Part shown: positions 10,641-22,674 of the stretch, one piece after another
Position numbering within the stretch: position 1 is the stretch's first letter
How the letters are laid out: each line of letters opens with the position of its first letter
Origin: Misgurnus anguillicaudatus
Lineage: Eukaryota; Chordata; Actinopteri; Cypriniformes; Cobitidae
Assembly (NCBI RefSeq): GCF_027580225.2
Contig: NC_073358.2
Location: forward strand, 48,074,001 to 48,138,000
Direction: 5' to 3'
DNA length: 64,000 nt
Notes under the pieces: generated by a model
Told to the model about the DNA's origin: nothing
Seen by the model: the letters and a program-made list of their open reading frames with translations, nothing else
Databases searched by the model: none
Translations under genes and position numbers: made by a program

Positions 10641-12475
10641 TTCTGCGCCGCGCTAACCAATCAGGACCTTGCTGTAGTAGTGCCGTGATTACAGGAAGTG
10701 AGCGGAGTCGCAGAAGCCCCTCCCATGACGCAAATTTCCACGTGAATGTCTCGAATGACTAGAATTTCACACGTGAATGAAGCGAGTAAACTCAAACGTT
10801 CAAGCGTACAACTACGCATGAATAATCATGATCATGATCCGCGGCGCGCTAACCAATCAGGACCTTGCTGTAGTACTGACGTGATTACAGGAAGCGAGCT
10901 GAGTCTCAGCGGAGTCTCAGAAGCCCCTCCCATGATGTGAATTTCCACGTGAATGTCTCGAATGACTAGAATTTCACACACGAATGAAGCGTGTAAACTA
11001 AAACGTTCAAGCGTACAACTACGCGCGAATAATCATGATCATGATCTGCGGCGTGCTAACCAATCAGGACCTTGCTGTAGTAGTGACGTGATTACAGGAA
11101 GGAGTCTCAGCGGAGTCGCCGAAGCCCCTCCCATGACGCAAATTTCCACGTGAATGTCTCGAATGACTAAAATTTCACACGTGAATGAAGCGAGTAAACT
11201 CAAACGTTCAAGCGTACAACTACGCGCGAATAATCATGATCATGATCCGCGGCGTGCTAACCAATCGGGACTTTGCTGTAGTAGTGATGTGATTACAGGA
11301 AGCGAGCGGAGTCTCAACGGAGTCGCAGAAGTCCCTCTCATGATGTGAATTTCCTCGTGAATGTCTCGAATGACTAGAATTTCACACGCGAATGAATCGA
11401 GTAAACTCAAACGTTTAAGCGTACAACTACGCACGAATAATCATGATCCGCGGCGTGCTAACCAATCAGGACCTTGCTGTAGTAGTGCCGTGATTACAGG
11501 AAGTGAGTGGAGTCTCAGCGGAGTCGCAGAAGCCCCTCCCATGATGCAAATTTCCACGTGAATGTCTCGAATGACTAGAATTTCACACATGAATGAAGCG
11601 AGTAAACTGAAACGTTCAAGCGTACAACTACGCATGAATAATCATGATCATGATCTGCGGCGTGCTAACCAATCAGGACCTTGCTGTAGTAGTGACATGA
11701 TTACAGGAAGCGAGCGAAGTCTCAGCGGAGTCGCAGAAGCCCCTCCCATTACGCGAATTTCCACGTGAATGTCTCGAATGACTAGAATTTCACATGTGAA
11801 TGAAGCGAGTAAACTCAAACGTTCAAGCTTACAACTACTCGCGAATAATCATAATCATGATCCGCGGCGTGCTAACCAATCAGGACCTTGCTGTAGTAGT
11901 GACGTGATTACAGGAAGCGAGCAGAGTCTCAGCGGAGTTGCAGAAGCCCCTCCCATTATGCGAATTTCCACATGAATGTCTCGAATGACTAGAATTTCAC
12001 ATGTGAATGAAGCGAGTAAACTAAAACGTTCAAGCGTACAACTACGCGCGAATAATCATGATCATGATCTGCGGCGTGCTAACCAATCAGGACCTTGCTG
12101 TAGTAGTGACATGATTACAGGAAGTGAGTGGAGTCTCAGCGGAGTCGCAGAAGCCCCTCCCATGAAGCAAATTTCCACGTGAATGTCTCAAATGACTAGA
12201 ATTTCACACGTGAATGAAGCGAGTAAACTCAAACGTTCAAGCGTACAACTACGCACGAATAATCATGATCATGATCCGCGGCGCGCTAACCAATTAGGAC
12301 CTTGCTGAAGTAGTGACGTGATTACAGGAAGTGAGCGGAGTCTCAGCGGAGTTGCAGAAGCCCCTCCCATTATGCAAATTTCCAAGTGAATATCTCGAAT
12401 GACTAGAATTTCACGCGCGGCTTTCACATGTGAATGAAGCGAGTAAACTCAAACGTTCAAGCGTCCAGCTACGTG
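10641..12475. repeat. Nine-copy tandem array, unit 207 bp
   Basis: Equivalent points (the base before GCTAACCAAT) fall at 10651, 10847, 11054, 11255, 11456, 11663, 11870, 12077 and 12284. The spacings are 196, 207, 201, 201, 207, 207, 207 and 207 bp. Each unit holds a CCAAT box (AACCAATCAGG), a GTGACGTGATTACAGG segment, one or two CACGTG-like E-boxes and a TCATGATCATGATC palindromic zone. The 201-bp units lost six bases at different places (GCGAGC in one, ATGATC in the other); the first unit lacks about 11 bases. Because 207 and 201 are multiples of three, a 64-68 codon frame recurs, closed by TGA next to ATG in most units. I read these frames as artefacts of the array. Confidence 0.95.
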
Positions 12476-12569
12476 CTGTGCTCAGGTTGTGACATTGTTG
12501 AAATCTGTCCTGAAACTCTAATGACATTTGTATGATATCTGGTAAAAAAAATTCAAGAGTACAGTAATA

Positions 12570-12923
12570 TGTGACCATGGGCCTCCAAACCAGTCATAAG
12601 TCACACAGGTATATTTATAGCAATAGCCAACAATATATTGTATAGGTCAAAATGATTAAATTATTAATTGCCAAAAATCATGATCATGTCCCCTACCGTA
12701 AATTTATAAAAAATATATTTGTCATTAGTAATATGTGTCGCAAAGGACTTCATTTAGACAACTTTAAAGGCGATTTTCTCAATATTTAGATTTTCTTTGC
12801 GCCATCAGATTCCAGATTTTCAAACCATAAATCAATGGAAAGCTTATTTATTCAGCTTTCACATGGTGTATAAATCCCAATTAAAAAAAAACCTTATGAC
12901 TGGATTTGTGGTCCAGGGTCACA
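12570..12923. mobile_element. MITE with TGTGACC ... GGGTCACA ends
   Basis: The left end TGTGACCATGGGCCTCCAAA, followed by CCAGTCATAAG, pairs with the right end CTTATGACTGGATTTGTGG, followed by TCCAGGGTCACA. The interior (CTTTAAAGGCGATTTTCTC, GGAAAGCTTATTTATTCAGC) is the familiar teleost MITE of this type. A scrap of the same end occurs at about 59909-59937. The superfamily is uncertain. Confidence 0.85.
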
Positions 12924-14159
12924 CATAAAACACAGGAGACTTAAGTAAAAGTTTCCATTTACTGTAATTTCTCCATTTACTTTTGCATCTCAAAATGTCA
13001 AGGTTGATGAAAATCCTTTTCCAGTCAGTACTTATATATATATGCACCCATTTAGTAAATGCAACGATTATGTGACATTGCCCACTGCGTTTGTGAAATG
13101 TTGACTGGCATACACGTCAGTAAAGGTGATGGCGAGCTCTGGTGTCAATCATCAGACGCCACAGGCAGAACATTGACAGGGTTTAAACCGGGTTTAGTTT
13201 GAGAATTAATTACCTCTGGTCATTTGACAGGGCTTTGCAGTTTTCTCTTAATTTGATTTCACCAGCAGGTACATGGACAGATTCCTGGAATACTAAAACA
13301 AACGTGTCTGTTACCAAGAAGGACTCAGTTTCTCTCTCTCCATCGAGCTCTGTTTTTGCATGTTTAATAGATTGTAAGCAGGACATTCGTCTACATTATT
13401 TGATAATGCGCTCTGTCACTTTCAAAGCGATGAATCTAGCTTCCTAAAAAGATTACCAGTGAGAGAAAAAGGTTATGCACGCATGTGCGAGTCGCTACAA
13501 GTGAATCTGTTTAATGTGGGTTGGTGCGAACCCACTGGAGAGAAGCCACTGCCAAGCTGAAATCTTTCTCAGTGGAAGTCCTGGAGTGTAAAAAGCAGCC
13601 TGGATTCTCTCCCGCTGATCATAAAGTCAGAGGTTTGGAGTTAATTGGAGAGGATAGACTCTCAGAAACAACCCAAGCCAAAATTAAATAAGTGCTCTGA
13701 CCACAGGCTCCATCATTAAGGGCCCTAATGGTGTCGCTTCATGATGTCTGGGATGCGAACCGCAAATTCCAGTACGATCAATCCACCGGCTTTTTATTCA
13801 TTAACGTCTCGAATTTCAAGCAAAGCTGGTTGAAGCAACCAAAATATCTTTTAATTAACCGAAAAGGCTCCTGGGCATGTGCTAAGTTGTAACGGGCTGC
13901 GACTATAAAGTCGGACGTGACCGTGTTTAAAAAATAAGGCTTAAATACTTGGACAACAACATCTATTGATTTTGTCAGTGAAAAGTGTAACATTGTTGCT
14001 CTGTTTATTTTAGCATACTGACCACACCGACACAACATCTGACTGACGGTGTGAGTTTCCGGTCCAACCAATAAAGGACAGACATTATTTTAGCAATTCC
14101 ATCTGGTTATGTTAATGGTGCAAAAATGACACAATGTTAAAATGTATATTAACAGTTTG
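12924..14159. other. Mostly unique non-coding DNA
   Basis: No repeat ends were found. 13500-13760 is less AT-rich and more complex than its surroundings, which is compatible with a conserved regulatory element or a lost exon, but no open frame with splice sites is present. The 97-codon minus frame at 13778-14071 has no recognisable features. Confidence 0.35.
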
Positions 14160-14237
14160 CCCATAATTTACTCACCTTAATGCCATCCTATTTGTATATG
14201 ACTTTGTTCTTTGAACTGCACACAATAAGAGTTATAT

Positions 14238-14707
14238 TTAACTCATTCCCCGCCAGCCATTTTTTGATAAGGTTGCCTGCCAGCAAGTTTCACAAAATGC
14301 CTTTTCTTCTTCAAATTTTCTTCTACAAATATATAAGCATACAAATATATTTAATGAAAGAACAGACCTTCTGCTTCCAAAAAACAAAACGAAAAAAAAA
14401 GTTTCATTCTATCTATATTTTCTGTTTACAAACTCCTAAATATGGATATTTTTCTTTAAAAATATATTTTTAGCAAAAATCTGAAATAATTGCATTTTTG
14501 TGAAGGAATTTTGTCAGAGATCAGACTTGGAACAATTATCAAAACATACACAGAGTTTAAAATTATTAAATAACGTTTTGGCTTCAGTTTTTTTCATAAA
14601 TTGGGTAAGTGTGCCATCTAGTTTTGGTATTGGTATTGCAGATTAACATAAAAATTCATCAGGAAACCGCAAATTTTTTCTCTTTAATTGATTGGGGAAA
14701 GAGTTAA
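14238..14707. mobile_element. MITE with TTAACTCATTCCCC ends
   Basis: TTAACTCATTCCCCGCCAG at the left and GGGGAAAGAGTTAA at the right form the inverted repeat. The interior is AT-rich. The element sits just inside the left end of the older MITE at 14160. No coding potential; the 97-codon frame at 14180-14473 is AT-rich noise. Confidence 0.7.
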
Positions 14708-15407
14708 TAATATCCTCGCTCTATCTAGCCTTGTAATGGCATTGAATAGTGGCCACGCCCATCCATAAGAATAAGGAATCGATACTAGAGATCGATAAGA
14801 TGCATATAAATCTCATGGCGATTCATAAAAATGCGTACAACCACATCTGTACATTTTTGTACGATTTGCTTCCACCCCTGTGACTGGGGTTAGGGGTGGG
14901 GTTTCATTTTTGTTTTTTATATTAATTGTATGTATGTACAATTCACTTTTAAATTGTCTAACTGGTAAAATATGTACGAATTCCTGTAAAATCAGATTGA
15001 CACAGCTTATAATGTTTACATTTAAGCGAGACTTATCAATCTGTAAATAAAAAACATACAAAAAAATTTGCGAAACAGAAAACAAAGTTGAGCCAAGTTG
15101 AGGAGTGATTTGACTCAAACTGCAACAAAAGTCGCTGTGTATTTACTTCCATCATTGCTTCCATTATTCTCAAATCATACAAGTTGCTGTTTCTTTTTCG
15201 TTTGTGGGTTAACTTGTAAAACTTCTTCTTCTTTGACGGTCGCGCTGCTACTGTGGTTACACGCGTGGATAATGCCTACCAACGGTCTGCGCTAGTGTTT
15301 GCACGTTGACGAGGACGACGCAAAAGTATAAATGAAAACCGACACGGAACCAACGCCATCGCGGCTACGCCGTAGGACCTACGCACAACTATAACAAGCC
15401 CTTAACT

Positions 15408-15686
15408 GTGGGTTCACTCCAGACGTGAGTTCAACGATTTGCGCGAGTAGATTACATACAAAGTCAATGCAAAGACGCGATCAGATGCGGCCTCGTGTGG
15501 GGCGATGCGAACGACGCGATATGGGCTACGCGTTTGCCGCAAAAACGCACTATTTCGCCTTAAACGCGTCTTTGCCAAAGTTGAAAATATTCAACTCGAG
15601 CAAAAAATTTGCATGACACAACGTTAAATCCCGCGAGTAATCAAGAGCGAGCAACGCGATGACCCGCGTTTGGTGTGTACGTAGCA
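15408..15686. mobile_element. CpG-rich MITE, Harbinger-like
   Basis: GGGTTCACTCCAGACGTGAG at the left pairs loosely with CCGCGTTTGGTGTGTACG at the right. The interior is dense in CG dinucleotides and GCGA/TCGC words, a style typical of this teleost repeat group. The 63-codon frame inside is not credible. 15225-15400 is another CpG-rich scrap (CTACGCCGTAGGACCTACGC) without clear ends. Confidence 0.5.
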
Positions 15687-15724
15687 TAAAAGTTGGCAGT
15701 GCATCACCGTGTATCACTCGCGGA

Positions 15725-16085
15725 TAACCGAAAATGGGTAAAGAGGCGGGACATGGGTGAAGCTGAAGGGGCTGGTTGCAGAATCCACGCCCACCTAGCT
15801 CAACAGTAGTTACAGCACTGGCAGTTCACCCATCACTCAAGTGGCCACGCCCTTAATTATGCAAAACTTTAAGGTTTAATATAATTTAAACCGTTTAGTT
15901 ACAAAAAATTCAACCCCCTCACAGTTGAAATATATTGTAAAAAATAATATTTTCCGCTGTAAAGTTGGCCATTTTAACATGGGGGTCTATGGGGATTGAC
16001 TCCCTTTTGGAGCCTGTATCTAGCGACCAGTCGATTAATTGCAGTTTAAGTCACTTCTGTAGAGATAGTAAGGTTATCCCTTGAT
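15725..16085. repeat. Teleost interspersed repeat
   Basis: I recognise the order AGGCGGGACATGGGTGAAGC, CGCCCACCTAGCTCAAC, CTCAAGTGGCCACGCCC and CATGGGGGTCTATGGGGATT as a frequent fish repeat, probably a DNA-transposon derivative. Ends are not precise. It contains no coding sequence. Confidence 0.55.
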
Positions 16086-16710
16086 ATTAACCCACTGGGT
16101 TCCTTTTTCTGATGATGGATGAGCTTTAAATACACAGCAGCTATTAAATATGTTCGACATATACATCTAGAATGGCATTAAGGTGAGTAAATTATAGGGT
16201 CATTTTCATTTTTGGGTGAACTATTTCTTCAATTCCCAAATGCCATCTTTTATTAGACTAGAAGGTACAGATACAGAAGATAAAGTCCTTGACATGACAT
16301 AAAATTTTATTGTAAGTTGGTTTATGGGATCTGCACGGTGATATACACAGCTACTGTAGGTGAACGGATGTTTTCTATCATCATAGCCTCCATTATTGTT
16401 TATTTCTGCCTATAGCTGGAGCTCTGCATTTACCAAGTACAATTCAGGACTTTTAAGCAGTGATGCAATAATATTATAATACATATTAGGATTGTTTTAA
16501 AACGTATGAAGCTGTACACATAGCAAAGAGTATTGCCTGTGACAGATTTGCCCTTTCTTGTTGGCGTATTTTTCTTCTATGGTGGTAATGAGTCTGTGCA
16601 GAGATGTAAAAAGAGAGTATCAGTGCTGCGCTTTCTCATTTTCACCTGCAACCTAAAGAAAATCCATCATAAAAGCTGTTCTGCTGTTTTTATAACATCT
16701 GCATTGATTC

Positions 16711-16762
16711 GTCTCTCTCTCTCTCTCTCTCTTTCTCTTTCTCTCTCTCTCTCTCTCTCTCC
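16711..16762. repeat. (CT)n microsatellite
   Basis: Two CT runs joined by TTTCTCTTT. A frame on each strand crosses it, giving Ser-Leu or Arg-Glu repeats of no meaning. Confidence 0.95.
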
Positions 16763-16923
16763 CCAAGTACTTTGTGTGTCTTCCAAAAGCACCGAACATC
16801 TGCTTTCTCTCTGACAGTACACACACCACCCCCTCACCGGCTGGGAAAGTGATTCATATAGCCGAGCCCACACACACAGTCAGACGCATTCACACAATAT
16901 GCAGGGTGTATTACCACCTGCTG

Positions 16924-16938
16924 CCATCAGGGGGCACT
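16924..16938 (+). promoter_or_regulatory. CTCF-like motif
   Basis: CCATCAGGGGGCACT agrees with the vertebrate CTCF core CCASNAGGGGGCRCT except at the fourth base. It lies in non-repeat DNA, unlike the other CTCF-like motifs here. Binding is inference only. Confidence 0.35.
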
Positions 16939-17639
16939 CCTGCATTTCGTCAACAGCAAGTGTGCAAAAACATACCACGCTTGGTACATCAAACAAAAAT
17001 GAATCAAAGACGCACCTGGAGCTGCGACACATGTCAGGATTTTTGTTAACCCACACTGTTTACTAACAGGCTTGATCTCTGAGCAAACTTCATCAGATAT
17101 AGTACACAGACTTAAAAGAATAACACTACACACGTCAGTCTCTGTCTGGTATTTCCCCTACAGAGAGATCGAACCGGTTTAAGAAGAATTATTTCAATAA
17201 TCATTTCAATTCGGCAGTGAATCATTCGGAACAAATATTTAATCAATACTGATTCACTCAAACAAACTAAAAAACTATCACTTGTTTTCAAAAGTTTACA
17301 AAAGCAACATCCATTAAAACCAATAAATATTTTAGAGAAAAGCATAACTAAAAAAAAAGCTTGGGAAACTCCTGGTTCTCTCTTGTCTCTCTCTCTCTTT
17401 CCATTGCACACAAACACTCCCTCGCTAGTTTGTTCACGTGTTGAGAGTTTTTCAGTCTATCCAATAAAGCCCTGAAGATTATTTTATGGAAATGCTGTTT
17501 AATGGGACAGATGCAATGCTAAATCTTTCAATGGCTCGTACCGAATTTGCTGTTTTTACTGGTAAATAAAAGCTCTGTTGGAAAACAAACATTGGAAATA
17601 AATGGAATTTGAGGCAACTTTATTAAATAACAAAAAGAT

Positions 17640-18578
17640 TAGTGCTGTGACAGATCGCAGTTGATCGTATGGATCACGACCCAAGAATCGGCTTGCATGC
17701 TATTTGCGGATTAATACGCATATTTAAATAGGGAAAGTTGATCATTTGTACGTGGTTTTAAGGCTTGCAAATGTTAACATTCAAGTGATTTTAAACAATT
17801 TAACCACAAAAAGGCGCTAAAATAAGCAGCTTTCTGTATGCACAGACGCACAACTCCAGTCAGACATGATAATCCCTTTAAAGATCAGAACTCTTGATGT
17901 GTAAACTTTAGAGATATGTGTTACTGTGTCTCATACTGTAGTACATTAACATACATTTGGTAAATAGAGCAATGAAAAACAATGTCGTTTTTATGTGAAG
18001 CGACTGTTTATGCTGCGCCCTACGTCTGTGCGCGGGCATTTAAATGCACTTAAAAGTGCACACACGGAGAAACGCGTTTCAAAAAGCAAGCAACATCAAA
18101 TGTTTCTGTTCTTGACAGGGCACATACAAACAAAATTATCTCCACAGTATTCTTTTTCTAATAAAAACATTTGTTAATGTCTTAAGTGTATAGATTAGAG
18201 GCAGAAACCAGTCTGTGCTTATTTGGTCTTAAAGAGACAGTAACCTCAATTAACTTACTTAAGTCTGTGCCATTAATGTTAATCAAACAACTCAAGACAA
18301 AGAGAAATTCACTTCTGTAGCTCTAAAAAAATAATAATTATATTTAATTCATACAATAAAGACGGCGTTATGATTCATTTGATTAGATTTCTGTTCCTAA
18401 TGCAAATTTCAGACCTTACTTAATGTGCAACTTTGTTCTTTTTTATAAATGTTTGTAATTTATTTGTTATTAGATTATTCCCACCCCATTTTTTGCTGAT
18501 CCAAAAAATGATCCGATCCGTGCCTCAAAAAACATAATATGATCCGAACCATGAATTTTGTGATCCGTCACACACCTA
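17640..18578. mobile_element. hAT element with TAGTGCTGTGACAGATC ends
   Basis: The left TAGTGCTGTGACAGATCGCA and right TTGTGATCCGTCACACACCTA form imperfect inverted ends. Flanking octamers AAAAAGAT and AAAAAAAT differ at one base. GATCCGATCCGTGCCTC near the right end is characteristic of this non-autonomous hAT type. The 60-codon frame at 17995-18177 lies inside and shows no transposase motif. Confidence 0.7.
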
Positions 18579-18981
18579 AAAAAAATAATACCCTATTAAT
18601 ATTATTACTACCCCATAATACCCCATTGATATTGAAAATACCTCTTTAATATTAAAAACTACTTATACCAACATATAGTTATTTAAAAATTATAGAGTTG
18701 TAATATTTATATTATAAAATATTGTAATATACTTTACTTTCAAATGTAAAACTTTTTTTAATTATGTGTTTGTATATGAAACGCTCAGATAAAAATCCAC
18801 TAAACGCCAATCTCCGTCAAAAATGAGATAATGATATTAACTGCATGCTCTCAGCACGTATGATACATTCATTAATAACCTTTTCTTCAAGTCCGCTTAA
18901 TCCCAGTCTCATGCCATTCAAAAATAACGCTTTGTTGGCAAAATCTGCTAAACACCACGTCGATTTTTCTGCAAAGTCCTC
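18579..18981. other. AT-rich interval with simple repeats
   Basis: 18580-18660 holds several tandem-like AATACCCC / TATTAATATT words. The rest is AT-rich with no gene signal. Confidence 0.4.
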
Positions 18982-18985
18982 TTAA

Positions 18986-19841
18986 AGGTTTACTCCACTT
19001 TCATAAAAATAAAATCCCGATAATTTACTCATCCCCATTTCATCCGAGTTGTTTCTGTCTTTATTTGTTTAGAAGGAAAACATTCCAGGATTTTTCTCAT
19101 TTTAATAAACTTTATTGGACCCCAACAGTTTTTTTCAACGGAGTTTCAAAGGTCTATAAACGATCCCAAACGAGCCATAAGGGTGTTATCTAGCGAAACG
19201 ATTGTCATTTTTGACAAGAAAAATAAAAAATATGCTCTTTTAAATCACAACTTTCGTCTAGGTCCGGTCCAGCGCGACCTAACGTAAATGCGTAGTGACG
19301 TAGGGAGGTCACGTGTTACATATATAAAACGCACATTTGCGGATCATTGTAAACAATAAACTGACACAAAGACTTTAATTAGTATCAGTTGACATACAAC
19401 AACGTAGGAAGGGTCCTCTTTCAACACACTTGTAAACACTGGGGCGGAGTTTCGCGTTCGTCTTTTGTGACCTCTTGACGTCATGGCGTATTGCGTGGGG
19501 TCGCGCTGGCGCATCACGACCATATCTGGACGAGAGGTTGTGCTTTGAAGGTGTATATTTGTTGTTTTTCTTGTCAAGAACGACAGTCGTTTTGCTATAT
19601 GGGACCCCTGTGCCTCGTTTGGGATTGTTTATAGTCGTTTGAAACTCCGTTGAAAAAAACTGTTAAGTGTTGAGTTAAGTGTTAATTGTTGGTGTCTATT
19701 AAAGTCTATTAAATTGAGAAAAACCTGGAATGTTAAAAAAATATTTCTTCTTGTCTGAACAAAGAAAAACATCAACATTTTGGATGACATGGGGGTGAGT
19801 GAATTATCGTTATTTCTTTTTTATGAAAGTAGAGTAATTCT
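18986..19841 (-). mobile_element. TTAA long-inverted-repeat element, copy 1 (Kolobok-like)
   Basis: TTAA lies on both sides (18982-18985, 19842-19845) and the arms are each about 280 bp (AGGTTTACTCCACTTTCATA paired with its worn complement). It is in the opposite orientation to copies at 32579-33459 and 51640-52554. The middle, read on the minus strand, holds a TGACGTCA site and then a short frame starting M-x-R-K-C-A-F-Y-I-C near 19350. A TTAA duplication plus a THAP-like start points to Kolobok; piggyBac is the alternative. This copy is the most diverged of the three. Confidence 0.7.
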
Positions 19842-19845
19842 TTAA

Positions 19846-20809
19846 GTGCATGCAAATTGACATTTAAACTTGTGTGTAAAAATATCTTGTGAGTACTGAA
19901 CACAACCGACTGTGGCAGTCACGTGCATCACAGCTCCCCCTAATGTGTGGTTCAGTTTCTTGATTTTTACATTTGCAGTATTTCTAGTTGCATCTTTAGT
20001 GGTTTTGCAACCGTTTATTGTCTCGTCCAAAGAACCGATTTGTGCATGACTAGATTTTTCAGACGATAATGCAAATCGGTGTGAATCACTTCGTCCATCT
20101 CCGCATTCGGATTTCACATTTCCAAGTAATACGAATTTGCAGGTCAGAGTTCACCAGACTCGAACTTTGATACACAGCGAAATACGAAATATCTTGTGTT
20201 TTATGCTTTTGCATTGGTATGAATGGAGTCAATGAAACAAAAAGTGTAGTGTGACTGCCCCATGACTATCGCAAAGAGAAAAATTGCACCTTTATATAGC
20301 CTAATTAACATTTTTTAGCATATACAGTAATTTCATGTGTTCTGACAAAAATGACACTGTTTCGAATCCTTTTGTGCTATTTAATGAAGTTGATTAAATA
20401 GTTATGTAAAAAGTAGCAATGCATATTAATTAAATTCAAGGTAACTTCTGGCATGGCTGAATTCATTCCAGTGTGATGTCTGAATACGAATTGCACGCTA
20501 TACCCTCATAATACATAATCATTTCCCGAAGACAGCTTTGTAAAGGGAAACGAGGCTATAAAATAAAATAGCTGTGGTTGTTAATGTCACCTTTGCAGTT
20601 GACATTTCAAATAGGGCACAAAAACAAAACACGGAGCAGTCTAAAGTTAAGGGGATTGACATTACACAAACCAGCTGTATGAACTGACCTTGAACACACA
20701 CACACAGAGAGAGAGAGAGGGATGTGCATTCTCCCACAAAACATCAATATCATTATCCCTAAATGCCACAACAGAAAGGCAAATGTAAAAAAATAAGGAC
20801 AGGAAGCAC

Positions 20810-20848
<39 letters not shown>

Positions 20849-21000
20849 GCATGTGACCAAAGGGCGAATGATGCATTGCTTATTTTTTATAATTGATGGC
20901 ATGGCGTGACTGGAAACTTCGATCCATGTCCTCGCACTATTTCATTGATTATTTTAGCTCTCTGTCCATCTCTCTCTTGGTCTAACCCGTTGGCTAACCC
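19846..21000. other. Mixed unique DNA
   Basis: Contains a short CA/GA run (20694-20719) and a GT microsatellite. The 91-codon minus frame at 19842-20117 and the frames around 20519-20876 have no recognisable features. 20440-20600 shows no repeat ends. Confidence 0.35.
20815..20847. repeat. (GT)n microsatellite
   Basis: About 16 GT units following CACGCGCAC. Confidence 0.95.
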
Positions 21001-21296
21001 TCCGTGCAGACGTGGAGAACTTTTTTGTGGATGAGGGATTTCTTGTCCTTGCTATGAGTTTCATCCGTGTTACGCTGCACATTCAGTTCTTGGGTCGAAG
21101 AGCTCCGTCCCTGAGCCCTGTACCTGAACTTTGTCTTATTCTGTTACCGAGTCGTTTGTTCTGCTGGGAATCTCCAGGCAGTTTATGGACGTCTTACTGT
21201 TCAATAAACCATTCAGCCAAGTTTATTTGTCTGTCTGTTTTCAGTTCAGTGGAAGATAGCAATGAAACATTAATAACTTGCTCTCTCATAATGTAA
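21001..21296 (+). other. Exon-like segment, unconfirmed
   Basis: A pyrimidine-rich stretch ending in AG (CCTCCGTGCAG) precedes a 94-codon frame without internal stop. The base composition is balanced and there is an AATAAA at about 21205. That combination can mark a terminal exon or non-coding RNA 3' end. The predicted peptide is hydrophobic and resembles nothing I know, and AATAAA lies inside the frame. I would not annotate it as a gene. Confidence 0.15.
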
Positions 21297-21689
21297 ACAG
21301 TTGTACTATATTGTAAACTATACGTTTCGACAAGCTCCAATCAATGGTATGCATGATAGAGCGAAATGAATGACTACAGCCGTCTTCCGGTTCTCTTTTA
21401 GGAATCTTAATGCTTGGGTTCGGAAGTCTTCATTTCAAAGTGATTTTGGACAGAATAAAGTGGAGATTTTGGGTAATTCCCTTCTCTTTATCATTGCAAG
21501 GTAGCTTTATAGAGCTTGGGCAGCAAAATGGAGCAAATGATGATGATCATTGTGTCACTGATGCTTGATCTGTGTAATTTACTGTATAATCTTCATTTGC
21601 CGCTAGAAATGCTGGGAAATTTTGTTTTGAAGCACAAACCTATCACCTCAAAAAGAGTTAACTGATAGATGAAATCCACTAGAATGAAA

Positions 21690-22500
21690 AAGTAAACTAT
21701 ACTTAATAGAAGATATTTCATAAACAAACAGCTTTCATGGAACGAACGTAACTTCCGGTAAACTTCGCAAAGAATTAATAACAACAGAGTCCTTTTAGAG
21801 TAGTTTATTTCTGATAACAAACAAAATAAATTTCAAGTCGATTACATTAGTTCATAGCTAACGATTATCTAAAACGACACCGAGCTAACGTTATTGTGTA
21901 AAATGTGTACTTTATAATGTATAGAATGTTATATACAAATCGGCTGCCAAACCTCTCTTCACATAGCGGTGATCCATGATCGCCATCTCCCCCGTCTTTA
22001 GGAAACTAAAACATTAGTTATTTTCGACAAGGTACTGTATTTGTTTCAGAGTTGAGTTTAGCCACTAGCCAGACTATTAAACAAACAGAGACTGAAGCTG
22101 TTTCCCAATATGCGATCTTGCGTCCTTGTGTTCTCGCTCTGCATCATCACTAACCATTGAAGTTCAATTTCAATTCTCAAGAATGCAAGTACAGAGGACG
22201 CATGAAAATACCCCGAAGTGTTCTTGATATCGAGGATGCATCAAGTTCAGACTTGCACGCTGAAGTCGCTTTACGCCCTAGAAGACATTGCGGCAAAACA
22301 ATGGCAGAGGTCAGGTGACCAAAAGGAAACTCACACACATCTCAATTCTCACAGGTGCGTTCTGTGTTCTCGTGACCTTCTGAATTCGTTCGTCCAAGGT
22401 CGCCCGGCAAAAACGATCTTCACGAGAACGCAAGTTGCGTTCTCGGAATTGAGAAACAGCCCGGAAGTAAAGTTTGGCTCAGGCGCGTATTCGTGACTAC
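21690..22500. repeat. Repeat module copy 1, carrying a MITE
   Basis: CATAAACAAACAGCTTTCAT, GTAACTTCCGGTAAACT, TATTTTCGAC(A/G)AGGTA and CGGAAGTAAAGTT occur in the same order at 25855-26090. This copy has extra DNA between GACTGAA and CCGGAAGT: an element with GCTGTTTC/GAAACAGC ends (22097-22460). The frame at 22218-22496 lies mostly in that insert. The parent repeat has no coding content. Confidence 0.6.
22097..22460. mobile_element. MITE with GCTGTTTC ends inside module 1
   Basis: GCTGTTTCCCAATATGCG at the left pairs with GGAATTGAGAAACAGC at the right. Internally there are CGTCC..TGTGTTCTCG and CGAGAACGCAAG words in opposite orientation. The sister module near 26065 reads straight through (AACTGAAACCGGAAGT), giving the empty site. 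No obvious target duplication remains. Confidence 0.6.
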
Positions 22501-22674
22501 ACACATGCTGGCAATGATACAGGATATTGGAAATGTTTGCAAAAGTGAATGACTATAAAAAGTTATGTTTAGTCAGAATTATAGCAAAGAGACGAGCACA
22601 CAGATGTTAGTGGGTGTGTGTCATGTTGTTAGGAAGATAATCAACCATCAGAATGAATCAGAAATATATATTTG

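Larger units (their letters stand above)
14160..16235. mobile_element. Composite of MITE ends and nested inserts
   Basis: ATAATTTACTCACCTTAATG at 14163-14182 is the exact complement of the stretch at 16176-16195. These are inward-facing ends of the common 'AATTTACTCACC ... TTTTTGGGTGAACTA' teleost MITE. Between them sit other elements (14238-14707, 15408-15686, 15725-16085) and short unassigned DNA. Whether the two ends belonged to one insertion or two half-elements cannot be settled from this window. Confidence 0.4.
16236..17639. other. Mostly unique DNA with CT tract
   Basis: Apart from the CT microsatellite and a CTCF-like motif listed separately, I see no repeat ends. 16320-16480 is balanced in base composition and contains ATTATTGTTTATTTCTGCC, compatible with a regulatory element. 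The 93- and 101-codon frames here cross low-complexity DNA or lack features. Confidence 0.35.

Noticed and set aside
10746..12182. Seven consecutive 64-68 codon frames with touching stop and start
   Set aside because: They are copies of one 207-bp tandem unit. The first unit's deletion breaks phase, opposite-strand frames are equally long, and the peptide resembles nothing known.
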